Source: Sugiyamaella lignohabitans
Lineage: Eukaryota; Ascomycota; Dipodascomycetes; Dipodascales; Trichomonascaceae
DNA: 64,000 bases
Assembly (NCBI RefSeq): GCF_001640025.1
Contig: NC_031672.1
Coordinates: 1,364,001 to 1,428,000 of the forward strand
Direction: 5' to 3'
Shown here: piece after piece, positions 63,813-64,000 of the stretch
Position numbering within the stretch: position 1 is the first letter of the stretch
Layout: each line of letters opens with the position of its first letter
Translations under genes and position numbers: made by a program
The notes under the pieces: model-generated
What the model saw: the letters and a program-made list of their open reading frames with translations, nothing else
Told to the model about the DNA's origin: nothing
Database searches by the model: none

Positions 63813-63866
63813 GCTCGCGAAGCGAGCACAACGGGGTCTGGGGCAGCGCCCCAGCCGCCGGAGGCA
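63813..63866 (-). repeat. GC-rich hairpin repeat, copy 42 (class C)
   Basis: Same class and same hairpin 1 loop as copy 41, 58 bp away. Confidence 0.9.
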
Positions 63867-63926
63867 GGGTCCGATAGGCCCAGAATTTCCCTGGACCGAT
63901 CCAAGAGCACTGGAACCCCCCTCGCC

Positions 63927-63979
63927 GCTCGCGGACCGAGCACAACGGGGTCTGGGGCAGCGCCCCAGCCGCCGGAGGC
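63927..63979 (-). repeat. GC-rich hairpin repeat, copy 43 (class C variant)
   Basis: GCTCG-GTCCG-CGAGC: loop altered, five outer pairs kept. Confidence 0.9.
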
Positions 63980-64000
63980 ACCGACCCCCGACCCCTGGAT

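Larger units (their letters stand above)
63635..64000. other. Terminal stretch with three repeat copies
   Basis: Downstream of KGD4; mostly made of class C hairpin repeats. Frames on the minus strand here are repeat translations. Confidence 0.7.

Overview
This window is nuclear DNA of a budding yeast (Saccharomycotina). It carries compact genes, many short spliceosomal introns with GTAAGT-like donors and TACTAAC-like branch sites, yeast tRNA genes, and orthologues of REV3, MLH3, DNA2, APC5, RIM2, SLA2, APN2, MSS51 and KGD4. CTG is read as leucine at conserved positions, for example in the carrier motif GGLTPHLLRT of the RIM2 orthologue, so this is not a CUG-Ser yeast. I count 23 introns in 13 of 25 protein genes, far denser than in Saccharomyces. 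That density, together with a heavy load of one GC-rich hairpin repeat, suggests an early-branching lineage of the Trichomonascaceae/Dipodascaceae/Yarrowia kind; the lineage is inference.

Layout. 1-7 kb: a SET/MYND-type protein, then three tandem paralogues of a fungal multi-pass membrane family. 8-17 kb: ATG29 (five exons, one of them 10 nt), divergent from REV3, which converges on MLH3. 17.7-21 kb: two ribosomal protein genes (uS4/RPS9 and eL21/RPL21) with long 5' introns and matching CArG boxes upstream. 21.7-33 kb: RIM2, APC5, SNX3 and DNA2. 33-37.6 kb: two related four-TM proteins and an MFS sugar porter. 38.5-41 kb: a gene-poor tRNA region with one tRNA-Asp, two tRNA-Gly/tRNA-Asp pairs and AT-rich dispersed repeats. 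41.5-45.4 kb: a 126-aa orphan, a reticulon and a repeat-dense stretch. 45.4-52.6 kb: SLA2, MATa1, MATa2 and APN2, which is a mating-type locus of a-type. 52.9-63.6 kb: a large RING-H2 protein, MSS51, a 3.7-kb gene-free stretch and KGD4.

Two things stand out. First, 48.6-50.3 kb is a MATa idiomorph. It holds a homeodomain gene (a1) and an HMG-box gene (a2), transcribed divergently and framed by SLA2 and APN2, the ancestral flanks of fungal MAT loci. No alpha gene is visible, so this is the a allele of a presumably heterothallic strain. Second, about 43 copies of a 55-62-bp GC-rich element are scattered through intergenic DNA and introns and never lie in a coding exon. Each complete copy holds a constant hairpin (CTGGGGC/GCCCCAG) and a second hairpin whose stem sequence differs between copies while pairing is kept around a TTC loop. 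That pattern points to selection or a copying mechanism acting on structure. Many copies lie as head-to-head pairs, and seven lie inside introns of five genes.

Exon coordinates were worked out by hand from splice signals, reading-frame continuity and family conservation. No search was run.
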